Source: Desulfurococcales archaeon
GTDB lineage: Archaea > Thermoproteota > Thermoprotei_A > Sulfolobales > NBVN01
NCBI GenBank assembly: GCA_015523295.1
Contig: WAKQ01000017.1
Coordinates: 62,001-126,000 of the forward strand
Direction of reading: 5' to 3'
DNA: 64,000 nt
This document shows, piece by piece, positions 10,258 through 19,927 of this stretch; the stretch's first letter is position 1, and every line of letters begins with the position of its first letter. The translations under genes and the position numbers were made by a program. The notes beneath the pieces were generated by a model. That model was not told where the DNA came from. It searched no databases and worked only from the letters and a program-made list of their open reading frames with translations.

Positions 10258-11391
10258 TCAAGTAATAGGGATCGGAAAAGTTGCAATTAGTAAAATAACG
10301 TAAGTTATCCCATATAGCAGTTTGTCCCTAGGAGACATGCTGTCCAACATGTTGGCAGCTCCTATATGAGGTCTTGAACCCGAAAGAATCCAAGCCAACA
10401 CAATGAAGATAGCCAGCCACATCAGTTCATGAAATATTAGCGATGCAGCTACTGCTAAAATTGAAGTAGCTAAAGATATAATAAAATGTATTTTGGAGCT
10501 AGTTAACGCCCTCGCTATATGCCCCCCGTCCAATTGACCTATAGGTAGAAGGTTGGCAAAATGAATAAGCAGTATAAGATATGCTGCCTCAGCTATTGGG
10601 GTCATCAACCTTACCGAGTTTAGACCTCCCCCTAAATAAGTGGAGATAAGATAAGCGGATAAGGGGGAAATTGTTAAAGGGCTCAGCACTCCCTCTGTAA
10701 CCCCTTTCATTACAATGTTTGGGGGGATCGTAGGCGATGTCAAGTAGCTAACTACATAAATTGCGAGGGAGAGAACTACCCCGAATAAAGGACCTGAGAT
10801 GCTAACCTTAGCTAGATCAACTAATTTCTTTGGGAAATAACGCATCAGGATAATAGCTCCGAAAGTTCCTAAGGGGGAGATTACTGGAGCCGGGATAGGG
10901 AGAGGATAAGAAGCGGGGACAGTAGTTTTTCTGGAAGCAAAGTAATGACCTAACTCATGGAGAAAGATAGGGAGAACAACTGCTATAGTAAAGCCTGTCG
11001 CTCCAACCCATGGGTTGATATATGCCGCTATCGGTTGAAGCCCTAGCTTATCTAACGCCATGTTATATCCCATAACGCTCAAATACCCTGTATAGAAAAC
11101 GGAAGCGATTGTTACGCTGAATAATATTAAGAATAACTTCTTATTACTTCTGATCCTCTGAGGATGTTTGGTTACCTTTAGAAGCAGATCTTCACCTTTC
11201 CTATAAAGGAGAGGATAATAGCCATCTCCAACTAGATCGTTATAAAGCTGTGAAAAGCGTTCTTTAATATAATTCTTTCCAGATACTTCACATATGATAA
11301 GGTAAGTATAGGTGTAATTATCTTCATCTATAAGAGTCGCTGTAAAGTATCTACCAACCATCTCATGAACTTTATCCCCGTTGGAATGCAT
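10258..11391 (-). CDS. Site-2-protease family (M50) membrane metalloprotease
   Basis: HELGHYFASR and NLLPIGQLDGGHIARAL motifs, multiple TM segments. Confidence 0.92.
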   Translation of the reverse strand: MHSNGDKVHEMVGRYFTATLIDEDNYTYTYLIICEVSGKNYIKERFSQLYNDLVGDGYYPLLYRKGEDLLLKVTKHPQRIRSNKKLFLILFSVTIASVFYTGYLSVMGYNMALDKLGLQPIAAYINPWVGATGFTIAVVLPIFLHELGHYFASRKTTVPASYPLPIPAPVISPLGTFGAIILMRYFPKKLVDLAKVSISGPLFGVVLSLAIYVVSYLTSPTIPPNIVMKGVTEGVLSPLTISPLSAYLISTYLGGGLNSVRLMTPIAEAAYLILLIHFANLLPIGQLDGGHIARALTSSKIHFIISLATSILAVAASLIFHELMWLAIFIVLAWILSGSRPHIGAANMLDSMSPRDKLLYGITYVILLIATFPIPIT

Positions 11392-11406
11392 GAATACTAG
11401 ACCGCC

Positions 11407-11712
11407 TCATATCTCTACAAAGCCAAAGAGCTCTTTCTCCAGCTCTATGAGTTTAGCCACAGGCACTAACTCCTTTTCTCCATTGGGTAAGCTTCTAATT
11501 AAAGTAAAGGGGAGAACCCCCTTCCTCAACTCTTCTTTAGCGATCTCGATAGGATCTTTTGGCAACCTGGACACATCTATTAAGGGAAACGCCCCCAATT
11601 CCAACTGAAGGGCTCTAGCAGAGATAACTCTTGCCTTCTCATATCTAGTTAAGCGAGGAGGCCCAGCCTTCACTCCGGACTTCTTAATTAGTGAAATTAT
11701 GTCCTTCTTCAT
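11407..11712 (-). CDS. rpoK: DNA-directed RNA polymerase subunit K (Rpb6)
   Basis: LTRYEKARVISARALQLELGA. Confidence 0.93.
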   Translation of the reverse strand: MKKDIISLIKKSGVKAGPPRLTRYEKARVISARALQLELGAFPLIDVSRLPKDPIEIAKEELRKGVLPFTLIRSLPNGEKELVPVAKLIELEKELFGFVEI

Positions 11713-11817
11713 CCTAACCCTACCTACAATCCATTTAGATGAGGTTAATTAAGCTTGCCTAAACAGCAATCAAAACGACTTCGCAGCTTAATAATTAAAA
11801 AATCGTGGAGTTGAGTG

Positions 11818-13512
11818 TTATTCTAGACCCCCGTACTCTCCATATCCTCCTGGCATGCCTCCTTTAGATCCCTTCTCTTCTTCCTTCTTCGATGGAGTTG
11901 CCGCTATTACATCATCTACTTTCAGTACAGCAGCAGCGGCCTCAGCAGCTGCCTTTATTACCTGCTTTTTCACCATCACAGGGTCTATAACATTAATCTT
12001 TGTCACATCTTCAACTATCTTGCCATTCATTACGTCAATACCTGCATTGATCTTCCCTTGGCTGTGTAGACTTCTTAGCTCCATTACAGCTTCTATTGGA
12101 TCGAGTCCTGCTGTCTGGGCAAGTACAGACACTATTTCTTCCAGAGCGTCTGCGAAGGCTTGCACTGCTAATTGTTCCTTACCACCTACACTCTCAGACC
12201 ACTTCCTTAACCTTAAGGCAAGCTCTACTTCTGCAGCCCCACCGCCAGGAACTATCTTCGGGTCTCTCAGTACATTCCTTACAGCATGGAGCGCATCGTG
12301 GAACGACCTTTCAGTGTCGTCAAGTATCATATCGCTGGATCCTCTTATCAGTATCGTCACGGCTTTCGGATTCTTGCAACCCTCTATGAAGACCATCTTG
12401 TCATTACCTACCCTCCTCTCCTCCACTATTTCTGCGTAGCCTAGGTCGTTAGGCGTTAGATCTCTTATGCTTGTCACGATCTTCCCTCCTGTTGCTCTTT
12501 CTAGTTTCTCCATGTCTGACCTCTTCACCCTTCTTACTGCGAGTATCCCCTTCTTGGCTAGGAAGTGCTGAGCCACATCGTCAATACCCTTCTGACAGAT
12601 AACGACATTAGCACCAGTAGCAGCAATCTTCTCAACCATCTCCTTCAGCATCTTAGTCTCTTCATCAAGGAACATCTTTATCTGCTCAGGTGATGTAATG
12701 TTTATCTTTGCTGTTATCTCGGGCTTCTCAACCTCTAGTGGAGCGTCTATGAGGGCGATCTTAGCCTTCTCAACACGCTTAGGCATGCCAGGATGCACTA
12801 CCTCCTTATCAAGCACTATACCGTCGATTAGTTTGGTCTCACTTAGTGAAGCGCCTTTCTTCTTCTCAATCTTAATGTTGTCGAGCCTTACGTTATATGT
12901 TCCATCGGGCCTTTTTTCTGCTGCCCTTAAGGCAGCCTCTATCGTCATATCAACCATAGACTGAATTAGGTCGGGAGTTGCTATATACTTGCTGGCTAGA
13001 GTAGAGTATACAACATCATATAATGCTTTCTTAGTTTTCTCCCTGCCCTCCGCTGTAGATATATCACCTATCTCTATCTTATATCCGATCTCATCAAGTA
13101 TTTTGAGAGCTTGGGTCTGAGCTTTCTTAAAGCCTTCAATTATTATGGTGGGATGAATGTTCTGGTCTAAGAGAGCTTCAGCCTTATCTAATAAGTCACC
13201 AGCCAATACCACCACTGATGTAGTGCCGTCACCCACCTCCGCATCAACCGCCTTCGCAGACTCAACCAATAACTTAGCAGCAGGATGCTGCACCTCCATC
13301 TCCTTGACTATTGTAGCACCATCGTTAGTAACAGTGATATCGCCGAAGGAATCCACAAGCATTTTATCTAATCCTCTTGGGCCTAGGCTAGTTCTTAGGA
13401 CCTCTGCAAGCGCTCTTGCGGCAACAATATTGCTCCTTAAAGCTTCTCGACCATAGGAGCGCTTGGTTCCCTCTTTCAATATGACCACAGGAACACCATA
13501 AACACCTGCCAT
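11818..13512 (-). CDS. thsA: Thermosome subunit (group II chaperonin)
   Basis: [43 protein letters not shown]-terminal [12 protein letters not shown] tail. Confidence 0.98.
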   Translation of the reverse strand: MAGVYGVPVVILKEGTKRSYGREALRSNIVAARALAEVLRTSLGPRGLDKMLVDSFGDITVTNDGATIVKEMEVQHPAAKLLVESAKAVDAEVGDGTTSVVVLAGDLLDKAEALLDQNIHPTIIIEGFKKAQTQALKILDEIGYKIEIGDISTAEGREKTKKALYDVVYSTLASKYIATPDLIQSMVDMTIEAALRAAEKRPDGTYNVRLDNIKIEKKKGASLSETKLIDGIVLDKEVVHPGMPKRVEKAKIALIDAPLEVEKPEITAKINITSPEQIKMFLDEETKMLKEMVEKIAATGANVVICQKGIDDVAQHFLAKKGILAVRRVKRSDMEKLERATGGKIVTSIRDLTPNDLGYAEIVEERRVGNDKMVFIEGCKNPKAVTILIRGSSDMILDDTERSFHDALHAVRNVLRDPKIVPGGGAAEVELALRLRKWSESVGGKEQLAVQAFADALEEIVSVLAQTAGLDPIEAVMELRSLHSQGKINAGIDVMNGKIVEDVTKINVIDPVMVKKQVIKAAAEAAAAVLKVDDVIAATPSKKEEEKGSKGGMPGGYGEYGGLE

Positions 13513-13546
13513 ATTCTAACACCATTACTTGATTATGAATCACTTC

Positions 13547-13554
13547 TATATAAG
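13547..13554 (-). promoter_or_regulatory. Putative TATA box of the thermosome gene
   Basis: CTTATATA preceded by purine-rich GGAAAG about 35 nt upstream of the ATG. Confidence 0.45.
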
Positions 13555-13628
13555 CTTTCCTGCTCCCCGAGAAGAAAAATTTAAAAAGAGTTTGTTTTGC
13601 CTATAATACAGCCTTTTGAGGGATCGAA

Positions 13629-14408
13629 GTGAACGTTCCTCTATGCGATATGTGCAGTAGGAAACCTGCTTTTTATCTCGCTCCCTCCTCAGGAAAACGC
13701 ATATGCCCAAGCTGTATGGAAAAGATGATCAACAAGGCAATTAAGGCCTCCTTGAGAAGAGCTTCCTTACGCCCTAAATCCGTGATTGGCGTTGTAATTC
13801 CCTTCGGCAGGGTTATTGAAGGGGCAATGCTTGCTCACCTTGTCTCTAAGATTGAGGCAAGATTCAACACAATTGTAGTGGTTATCTATCCGAGGGTATG
13901 CAGTAATTTGTGTGAAGTACTCTACAAACTCACAATTCCTCAATTTACTGCCTGTGTAAGCTACCATGTAGCAGACGTAAAGAAACCACAGCTCACAGGG
14001 GATCTGATCTCTATTACTTTAAAAGAAACTGAACGTCTAATGCAAACTTTCGAGCCCTCCCCTAAAATAACATTACTACCTTATACCTTAACCGACATTA
14101 ACGAAACTTTCTTGGAATCTCTTATGGCTAAGCCCGAACTCATGAATACTATAAAAAAGATAAAGATATTGCTTTATAGCCATTTGATTTCGCTACCTTT
14201 TAATAACTTCCAGCGGAGAGATATTCTGGCATTTGCTTATAAGAAAAACACTCTCAACATTATAAGCGGTGAACAGTGCTCACAGCATTATAATTCAGAA
14301 CTCGCAGAACTTCCGTTACTGGTTAACGAGCTTGAGTACTTCCATAGCGAACTTTCCTATAGCTCTCTTAAGTCCTTAGAGAAAATACTTGATATGAATG
14401 TAAAATGA
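13629..14408 (+). CDS. TtuA/TtcA-like (PP-loop superfamily) protein with N-terminal zinc finger and degenerate PP-loop
   Basis: CDMCSRKPAFYLAPSSGKRICPSC...; expected SGGxDS replaced by PFGRVIEGAML. Confidence 0.55.
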   Translation: MNVPLCDMCSRKPAFYLAPSSGKRICPSCMEKMINKAIKASLRRASLRPKSVIGVVIPFGRVIEGAMLAHLVSKIEARFNTIVVVIYPRVCSNLCEVLYKLTIPQFTACVSYHVADVKKPQLTGDLISITLKETERLMQTFEPSPKITLLPYTLTDINETFLESLMAKPELMNTIKKIKILLYSHLISLPFNNFQRRDILAFAYKKNTLNIISGEQCSQHYNSELAELPLLVNELEYFHSELSYSSLKSLEKILDMNVK

Positions 14409-14434
14409 GAAAGGACGGTATATTTAGATCAATC

Positions 14435-14456
14435 TTTAAGTGATAAAGCACTTAAA
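14435..14456. repeat. Perfect inverted repeat TTTAAGTG-ATAAAG-CACTTAAA
   Basis: Read directly; 8-bp arms, 6-nt spacer, right arm overlaps TATA-like CTTAAATA. Confidence 0.7.
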
Positions 14457-14492
14457 TACTATGTTCACTTCTAAAATACGGCCACTAAAGAG

Positions 14493-14930
14493 GTGTGTAA
14501 GTTGCCTTTAAGAGAAAATATAATTGATAGTAGACTGAGCGGTAGAGAGATAAGAATTAAAGTCGCTGGATATGATGATGAAATCAAAGGAATTATTGAT
14601 GAGGTCGCCCGATATGAGATTGGCCTGAGATCTGAGGGGAAGGCAGTTGTCGTTTTCAGACATTCCATAATGTATGCCACAATTAATGCGGCAGATCTTC
14701 ACGGGTACAGTGGAGAAAGATTAAATGATACCGTTATTGACTCAGACCTAATCGGAACCGATCTAGAGCTCCATCTAATAAACGGCGATGAGCTTAAAGG
14801 GAGACTTATGAAAGTTTCTAAATATGAGCTTGGATTACGCTATAATGACAATGGGGTTGTAGTGCCTAAATCCGCTATAGCATTCGCAGTAATAAAGTCG
14901 AGCCCCCATGAAGTTAATAGCGAGGAATAA
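14493..14930 (+). CDS. Tandem Hfq/Sm-like domain protein
   Basis: Two repeats: EIRIKVAGYDDEIKGIIDEVARYEIGL..VVVFRHSI and DLELHLINGDELKGRLMKVSKYELGL..VVVPKSAI; TTG at 14502-14504 is a plausible start. Confidence 0.65.
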   Translation: MCKLPLRENIIDSRLSGREIRIKVAGYDDEIKGIIDEVARYEIGLRSEGKAVVVFRHSIMYATINAADLHGYSGERLNDTVIDSDLIGTDLELHLINGDELKGRLMKVSKYELGLRYNDNGVVVPKSAIAFAVIKSSPHEVNSEE

Positions 14931-14932
14931 CT

Positions 14933-15271
14933 TTAGGAAGAATTAAGATCCCTCTTCTTTAACTCAAACCTGATGAGCTTGATCTCCGTGTAGTCATTTA
15001 TATTTTTGCCGCGATATAACCTTCTTAGAGTCTTAATAAGGTCTTCCTTGCTAGAGAAGCCGTCTGTATGTGCGTCTTCCTCTGTCAACTCCTTGACCTT
15101 CTTGACTTCAACGCCTTTAATCTTAGCTATTCCAAGCCTCACCCCACCTGCAACCACCTCCACTTCCTCACCAACCCTAAGGTTGGTACTCAGCCTAACG
15201 GTAGAGGTTTTAGAGCCGTTAACTATACTTGACGCGAACTCTTTCTTAAAGGAAAGCTTCTTCTTTCCCAC
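14933..15271 (-). CDS. ASCH-domain protein
   Basis: LSFKKEFASSIVNGSKTSTVRLSTNLRVGEEVEVVAGG... Confidence 0.75.
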   Translation of the reverse strand: MGKKKLSFKKEFASSIVNGSKTSTVRLSTNLRVGEEVEVVAGGVRLGIAKIKGVEVKKVKELTEEDAHTDGFSSKEDLIKTLRRLYRGKNINDYTEIKLIRFELKKRDLNSS

Positions 15272-15325
15272 GTATGATCACCTATTGCCTTTTATAAGAA
15301 GAAATCAATACCTTTTTAAAGGTGG

Positions 15326-16009
15326 TTGGAGATGATGAGCCTTCTCAGAAAGCTACTTACTTCAGGAGAGGAAAAGCTATTTGAAAAACTAGTAAGTCAT
15401 ATGGACCTCTCCGTTAAATCAATGTATATCGTCACCGAACTGATGAAGGGAGGGCTTACGTTAAACCAAGTGGAAAGTATGGTAATTGATGTAATAACGA
15501 ATGAAAAGGCTGGAGATAAGATCACTGCAGAGCTCATTAACCTTGTTTCAAAGGGTGCTGTTCCTCTGGCTCTGTTAGGTGATATAGAATTCTTGATAGA
15601 TAAGATAGACGACATACTAGATCTTATTTATTTTATAGCCACAGAATATGGTAGGGCCTTTCGTGTAGGGCTACATAAAAAGAGACACATCAACGACATC
15701 TACAATGATCTTCTTAAAACATCCATGATCGCTCTTAAGGCTCTAGAATCTCTTCAAGAAGAACTATCTATTGCATTGAAAGACTTCTCAAAACTTCAGA
15801 GACTTAATGATAGGATCGACATTTACGAAGACAAAGTTGATGAGCAAAAAAGCAGAATGCTTGACAAACTTTATAGCTTCGGTGATGAAATAGATGCCAT
15901 AACGTTCAACCACTTAGTGGAAATGATAAGAAGTTTAGACACCATAGTGGACTCTTGTGAAGATGCTTCCCACCTTGTTATACGGGTCGTAAGCTCATTA
16001 CTCTACTGA
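15326..16009 (+). CDS. DUF47/PhoU-like phosphate transport regulator
   Basis: Helical PhoU-like protein directly upstream of PiT transporter. Confidence 0.8.
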   Translation: MEMMSLLRKLLTSGEEKLFEKLVSHMDLSVKSMYIVTELMKGGLTLNQVESMVIDVITNEKAGDKITAELINLVSKGAVPLALLGDIEFLIDKIDDILDLIYFIATEYGRAFRVGLHKKRHINDIYNDLLKTSMIALKALESLQEELSIALKDFSKLQRLNDRIDIYEDKVDEQKSRMLDKLYSFGDEIDAITFNHLVEMIRSLDTIVDSCEDASHLVIRVVSSLLY

Positions 16010-16035
16010 AAGCACTATGAAGAGGAAGACACCTC

Positions 16036-16974
16036 ATGATGATAGTCATAATCCTTGGCACTCTCTTCGCAGTAACCGTTGCTATAGCGGTAGGAAATAA
16101 TATGGGCGTTATATCTGGCCCTACAGCAGGGTCTAGAATCGTGAAAAGAGGTACACTAAGTCTTCTTGCGGTTGCCGGGTTACTCTCAGGTTATTTCCTT
16201 GAAGGTTGGAAGCTTAGAACAGAGTACAGTAACATTTCTGCCTTATATTCGATCGTCAGCATACTTTTAGCTATGGTGATTTTGGCCTTGCTAACTGTAG
16301 GGGGGTTTATCACCTCAATAACTCAGATCTTTGTCGGAATATACATAGGGGTACTCCTACTTCAAGGAAGTAGTTATGGGATCCTTATAGTAGGGAAGAT
16401 CATAGGTTATTGGCTTATTACGTTCATTCTGTCAGTTGCAACATCCTATATATTCATGAAGGTTCTTGGAGGAAGAAAAAGTAATGCCCTAATAAACAAC
16501 CTCCTAACACTTAAGATCGTCAGTATCATACTCGTGTTCCTAACGGCTTACATGCTAGGAGCTAATACAATTGGATTTATGACTAGCTTTATACCAACAA
16601 CAGTTCCTTCGACTATTACAAATATTCTTGTCGTAGTTGGTATTGTGGCAGGAATAGTTGTCGTCAGAGGTGGAAAAGGAATAGCCAAATTAGGCAGTGG
16701 GTTTTACGGAATAAGATATTCCAGCTCGGTAATTCCTTATATTTCTACCCTACTGCTTACTGAGATTGGGACACAACTCTCAATTCCTTTACCAATGTCA
16801 ATTTCTATATTTTCCGGTGTACTTGGTGCTGCAGTAGGCATGAAGCTTAGGTTGATTAATCCCAGAGACGTCAGTATCTATATAATAATCAGCTGGATTA
16901 TACCTCTTCTCATATCAATAATTGCATCATATGTTATTTTCTCTTTCTTGAGAATGCCTTCTTACCACATGTGA
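16036..16974 (+). CDS. Inorganic phosphate transporter, PiT family
   Basis: GNNMGVISGPTAGSRIVKRG signature, multiple TM. Confidence 0.85.
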   Translation: MMIVIILGTLFAVTVAIAVGNNMGVISGPTAGSRIVKRGTLSLLAVAGLLSGYFLEGWKLRTEYSNISALYSIVSILLAMVILALLTVGGFITSITQIFVGIYIGVLLLQGSSYGILIVGKIIGYWLITFILSVATSYIFMKVLGGRKSNALINNLLTLKIVSIILVFLTAYMLGANTIGFMTSFIPTTVPSTITNILVVVGIVAGIVVVRGGKGIAKLGSGFYGIRYSSSVIPYISTLLLTEIGTQLSIPLPMSISIFSGVLGAAVGMKLRLINPRDVSIYIIISWIIPLLISIIASYVIFSFLRMPSYHM

Positions 16975-18978
16975 CCTTGATTCCCTATACTCAGAAAGCA
17001 AAGCCTCAAGGTTTGAATAGGTTAGAGTTTCAGCTTCAGCCTTCCTGCGCTCTAACTCAACCATAACATTCTTCAATCTTGAAATAGTTTCAGAATCCAC
17101 TGCCTTAACACATTTACTCAGACTCCATACCTCCTTTGCAGCAGTAGAAGGTATTGAGAACAGATTTACCAGGCGAGATGCAAATTCCTCAGTCCCTGGA
17201 GGTAAAACCAACGAGATCCTCAGTTCCTTTAACCTTTTCAGGTTCATATCAGTAAGCAATGATAGATCATCTACATACCTGATTTTCTCATCTCCATTAC
17301 CATCAATAACACACCTACCGCCAAGGTTAGGTATTAACCTGTAGTTACCCGACAAGACATTATCGATAGCCTTAGTAATGGAGCTAAGATGATGCTCTAC
17401 CTGTTCTTTCTCATATCTCAATCTAGTGAGATGACGTTCAAGACTGTTTACACGCTGGATTAATTCCTTAACTTTCCTATCCTTCATAACCTCAATATTA
17501 ACTCCTGCCTCTAACTCATTCACAAGATTGGACAATCTGATTACCTCTTTCTCCAATTCCCTGACCTTTTCCTTATAGAGCTCCCTTTCCTTAACCACTT
17601 CATCCAACCTTCTATTAAGCTCCCTCAGCGTTTCATCAGAACTTGAACTCGAGTTGCTTGCTATGACCTTCCTTACAGGTTTTAATTTTCTGGAACTCCT
17701 CACAACGTCGTCAATAATATCCTCTACTATAGTAGAAAGAGGCTCATCACTGATTAGCCTGGCCTTATACTTTTGAAGCTCATTTACTGGTAAGCCCATA
17801 CTTTTAACCTTTACAGCTAATTTCCTAGCTTTCTCCTCATATATCCTGAATGCCTTGATTGCTGCAGACAGTGCATCTCTCTCGTGGGTATTCATGACGC
17901 TCACACCGTGTTTACTGCAGAAGCTTCTTACTAGTAGCTCTTTTTCACCAGTACTCAAGGACTTAGGAGGTACGTATAGCTGAGCACCCAACATTGCAGC
18001 TAGCTTCCTTACCATTTCAGGCACGGGATTCTTATCCGTCGCTACTATAGCAGGTATCCCTTCTTTTAATAGAAGATTCGCTATCTCACTCCTATCTAGA
18101 GTCCTGCCGGACGTGATAAGCACAGGCTTGCCGTCTAAGTCTATGGCTGCTAGGCCAACCTTCATACCTGGATCATAGCCAATTATGAGGTACTTCTTCG
18201 GCCTTTCGCTTTCGCTGAAAAACAAGAGTTTCTTATTTATAACCGGTTTTATCTTGACAACAACGTCTTTTCCCTTAGCCTTCTTAACTACCCCTATAAG
18301 ATCCTCTCTCGATGTATATACGATAAATAATGCTTTTTCTATACCTCCCCTACTTTTCCGTATAATAACATCATAGTCCTTACCTGAGCTATCCAGCTCC
18401 TCCCTTATCTTTTTAACCATTCTAGCCACTGCAGCCCTCAAATTTCGCTTAAACTTTGTAGAGCGGGAACCTCCTGCTGAACCGCTCCGGCCGGGGTATA
18501 CCTCTATTTTAACCTTCTTCTCAAACACGTTAAGCTTTCTTCCATAACCGATTGAAGCGAGTATAGCTATAGTAGAGGCTGCTTTTTTAGGTTCAAGTTT
18601 TTCTCTACCAACCTGCAAACCCGCATCAGCAGCCACTTTTTTGAGATCCTGGAAGGATTTATCATCAAGCGTTACTTGAACAATTTCTATATCAGGAGGC
18701 AATAATTTCAAGATCTTCATCAAATTTCTCTTGTTACCGCCTAATTCCATTATATTATCCACAGCTAAAACTGCTGGCCTATTCTCCCAAAGGAGTCTTA
18801 TAAGGCGTCCTAAAGATCCTTCATCAATCTTGACGAGAGAAGAATTCTTAAAGATCGCTATAGCATAGAGATAATTGCCTAGGTCTCCACCTCCATTTCT
18901 TATAATATCTACGCCAACAATACAACATTTATCAGACCTCATCAACCTCTCCCTTGACATATTTGAGAGCTCTTTCAA
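16927..18978 (-). CDS. DUF460 family RNase H-like fold protein with coiled coil
   Basis: IGYDPGMKVGLAAIDLDGKPVLITSGR, long central coiled coil. Confidence 0.8.
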   Translation of the reverse strand: MKELSNMSRERLMRSDKCCIVGVDIIRNGGGDLGNYLYAIAIFKNSSLVKIDEGSLGRLIRLLWENRPAVLAVDNIMELGGNKRNLMKILKLLPPDIEIVQVTLDDKSFQDLKKVAADAGLQVGREKLEPKKAASTIAILASIGYGRKLNVFEKKVKIEVYPGRSGSAGGSRSTKFKRNLRAAVARMVKKIREELDSSGKDYDVIIRKSRGGIEKALFIVYTSREDLIGVVKKAKGKDVVVKIKPVINKKLLFFSESERPKKYLIIGYDPGMKVGLAAIDLDGKPVLITSGRTLDRSEIANLLLKEGIPAIVATDKNPVPEMVRKLAAMLGAQLYVPPKSLSTGEKELLVRSFCSKHGVSVMNTHERDALSAAIKAFRIYEEKARKLAVKVKSMGLPVNELQKYKARLISDEPLSTIVEDIIDDVVRSSRKLKPVRKVIASNSSSSSDETLRELNRRLDEVVKERELYKEKVRELEKEVIRLSNLVNELEAGVNIEVMKDRKVKELIQRVNSLERHLTRLRYEKEQVEHHLSSITKAIDNVLSGNYRLIPNLGGRCVIDGNGDEKIRYVDDLSLLTDMNLKRLKELRISLVLPPGTEEFASRLVNLFSIPSTAAKEVWSLSKCVKAVDSETISRLKNVMVELERRKAEAETLTYSNLEALLSEYRESRSHVVRRHSQERENNI

Positions 18979-19813
18979 GGCTGAGAACTACTTTGTATCG
19001 GCGTTTAAAGAATTTAATCAACTGATTCACATCTCTTTCCAGGATCTTAAAATGTGCTGGATCGTCCCTATAAAGGTACTGAGGCCAATCGATAATATAA
19101 GGGGTTCTAAGATCTCTTGATACAAGAATATTGTATTCGCTAAGATCCCCGTGAACTATACCCACTTTTAAATAGGCTTCCCTCACAACACTTAAAATAC
19201 GCTTAAGCAACATATCGGGCTCCGGCAACTCCCTACACTTATAGAGCTCAATACCTTCTATACGCGCCATTACAACTGCATGTCTATTCCAACCGTAAAC
19301 CTTTGGAACATAGGATGTATAATGATGAAGCATTTGAAGAGCCTTAAATTCCCTTTCTGCAGCAATCTTTGACCTAATAAGCCAATCCGTCTTATCCACA
19401 AGATAGCCCCTGAACCTTACAACTTTCTGAAAGCTTATGCGTCCTATTCTATAGAATTTTATTAGGGCATCCACGCCGTCACTAAGCTTGGCAGAATATA
19501 CTTCACTCTCCTTCCCCACACCTAGGAGAGGTCCTATATACGCTACTAAACCTTTATGTGTTAGAGAGTAAAGAGCCAATAGATCTAGACCTAGGTATGT
19601 TATTCTATAACCTCTATTATTAGCTCCTCCTTTAACTATAGCCTTTAACTCTGTCAGTCTCGCAACAACTCGCATTAACTGCTTCGGACTTAACCTTGAC
19701 CTCTTTTCAATAATCTCTAAAGGCACATAGCTATACCGGTTAAGCATTAAATCAAGAACTCTCAATACCTTTAAATCGGCTGGGGATAACTCACCTACGA
19801 TTTCTTGTAACAT
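18932..19813 (-). CDS. rio2: RIO2-type serine/threonine protein kinase
   Basis: N-terminal wH, GVGKESEVYSA, VHGDLSEYNILV, IIDWPQ. Confidence 0.95.
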   Translation of the reverse strand: MLQEIVGELSPADLKVLRVLDLMLNRYSYVPLEIIEKRSRLSPKQLMRVVARLTELKAIVKGGANNRGYRITYLGLDLLALYSLTHKGLVAYIGPLLGVGKESEVYSAKLSDGVDALIKFYRIGRISFQKVVRFRGYLVDKTDWLIRSKIAAEREFKALQMLHHYTSYVPKVYGWNRHAVVMARIEGIELYKCRELPEPDMLLKRILSVVREAYLKVGIVHGDLSEYNILVSRDLRTPYIIDWPQYLYRDDPAHFKILERDVNQLIKFFKRRYKVVLSLERALKYVKGEVDEV

Positions 19814-19856
19814 AGTCTCATCCTTGGAGCTGCGAACATCTTAAAAAAACTTCCTA

Positions 19857-19920
19857 AAATCAGCCACCGACCCTTCATCACACGAATCCACTCAGTCCCG
19901 GGTTACACTCATCACTCCAT
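19857..19920 (-). ncRNA. C/D-box sRNA
   Basis: Minus strand: GTGATGA-gtgtaacccggga-CTGA-gtggattcgt-GTGATGA-agggtcggtgg-CTGA; exact C, D', C', D boxes; T7 tract about 10 nt downstream of D. Confidence 0.82.
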
Positions 19921-19927
19921 ATAAGGT

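Noticed and set aside
11855-12439. Plus-strand ORFs such as 11855..12439, 12096..12389, 3419..3898, 24749..25183, 26278..26583 (minus) and 22142..22564
   Set aside because: Antisense shadow ORFs inside strongly recognised genes; low-complexity Ser/Leu-rich translations with no domain.
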